A stretch of DNA of 5,419 nucleotides from assembly GCA_027001105.1 (NCBI GenBank), contig JALTMZ010000100.1, positions 1 through 5,419 of the forward strand. The letters run 5' to 3'. This DNA is from Thermococcus sp. (lineage in GTDB: Archaea > Methanobacteriota_B > Thermococci > Thermococcales > Thermococcaceae). This document shows, piece by piece, positions 5,066 to 5,419 of the stretch. The stretch's first letter is position 1; the number at the start of each line of letters is the position of its first letter. A program made the position numbers and the translations under genes. The notes beneath the pieces are model-generated. The model saw only the letters and a list, made by a program, of their open reading frames with translations. It searched no databases and was not told where the DNA came from.

Positions 5066-5419
5066 CTATTCGGCTAATTTATGAAGCTCGTTTATAAATT
5101 TATCGCTCTTTCTCATTAAAATCTTGAGCGCTATGCTCACTATTTCCTCAACTGGCAGTTCTCCGTTGCTTTCTACTGTAAACACGAATGTATCCGGCAC
5201 AATTTCTTCTTTAATCAGAGTGCCAATGTACTGCTCAAATTCTCTTGGAAGATAGAAAGCAGTGATCGTCTTTATTACCAACTCCTCTTCCGTTTCTTCG
5301 ATAGGTAGTTTTCTTTTCTTTGCCAGCTTCTTTATTTTCTCCCACTCTGGAACCTCTTTGCTGACATGAATCTCTGTGAGGTATTTGTAATAAGCAAAGC
5401 CCGGCTGCCACTTTGCATG
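5066..5419 (-). CDS. rpoD: DNA-directed RNA polymerase subunit D (Rpo3), C-terminal part
   Basis: The frame is open to the right edge, so only the last 117 residues are visible; the full archaeal protein has about 260. It is the counterpart of eukaryotic Rpb3 and bacterial alpha and pairs with subunit L in the assembly platform; it is unrelated to bacterial sigma-70. [14 protein letters not shown] marks the start of the visible part, followed by the insertion region ([21 protein letters not shown]), and then [22 protein letters not shown], the conserved alpha-like dimerisation segment. The insertion region, where some archaea such as Sulfolobus carry a 4Fe-4S cluster, contains no cysteine here. 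A TTG at 5281 is an ordinary internal leucine codon and not a start. The stop lies 7 bases before tRNA-Leu. Confidence 0.96.
   Translation of the reverse strand, partial: HAKWQPGFAYYKYLTEIHVSKEVPEWEKIKKLAKKRKLPIEETEEELVIKTITAFYLPREFEQYIGTLIKEEIVPDTFVFTVESNGELPVEEIVSIALKILMRKSDKFINELHKLAE

Noticed and set aside
5066..5281. A separate 71-residue gene beginning at TTG 5281
   Set aside because: The same frame continues upstream without a stop to the window edge with clear RpoD sequence, so this is only the end of rpoD.

Overview
The window is archaeal and almost certainly from the order Thermococcales (a Thermococcus or close relative; its AT-leaning composition by eye would suit one of the lower-GC species, but I cannot name it). 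Signs are the gene order, the near-complete agreement of the ribosomal and RNA polymerase proteins with what I remember of Pyrococcus/Thermococcus, Shine-Dalgarno sites of the GGTGAT/GAGG type, and tRNA genes that encode their own CCA end. Every gene I can support lies on the minus strand, so transcription runs from the right end to the left.

Right part (about 5419 to 1514): a dense information-processing cluster in the order rpoD (3' part only), tRNA-Leu(CAG), rpl18e, rpl13, rps9, rpoN, tRNA-Pro(GGG), rpoK, an enolase-like gene, rps2. Gaps are mostly under 60 bases and several ribosome binding sites overlap the stop codon of the preceding gene, so this reads as one or a few polycistronic units in which ribosomal proteins (eL18, uL13, uS9, uS2) and small RNA polymerase subunits (D, N, K) are made together. 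Both tRNAs sit inside this array with no convincing promoter of their own, so their excision would cut the transcript into smaller mRNAs.

Left part (about 1513 to 1): an 83-base gap with a pyrimidine-rich tract after rps2 and a possible BRE/TATA pair leads into a MEMO/LigB-like metalloprotein gene, then a small four-helix membrane protein of unknown function with a CCxxC cluster, then the first 17 codons of an unrecognised gene running off the left edge.

The most unusual gene is the enolase relative at 2125..3150. It occupies the place where other euryarchaea carry normal enolase, but it is only 341 residues long and has lost most of the phosphate- and acid/base-handling residues, while keeping the lysine that would be the catalytic base. 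It is probably no longer a normal 2-phosphoglycerate dehydratase. I see no CRISPR array, insertion sequence, attachment site or replication origin. The only intergenic stretch with substantial content is the 83-base gap before the MEMO gene.
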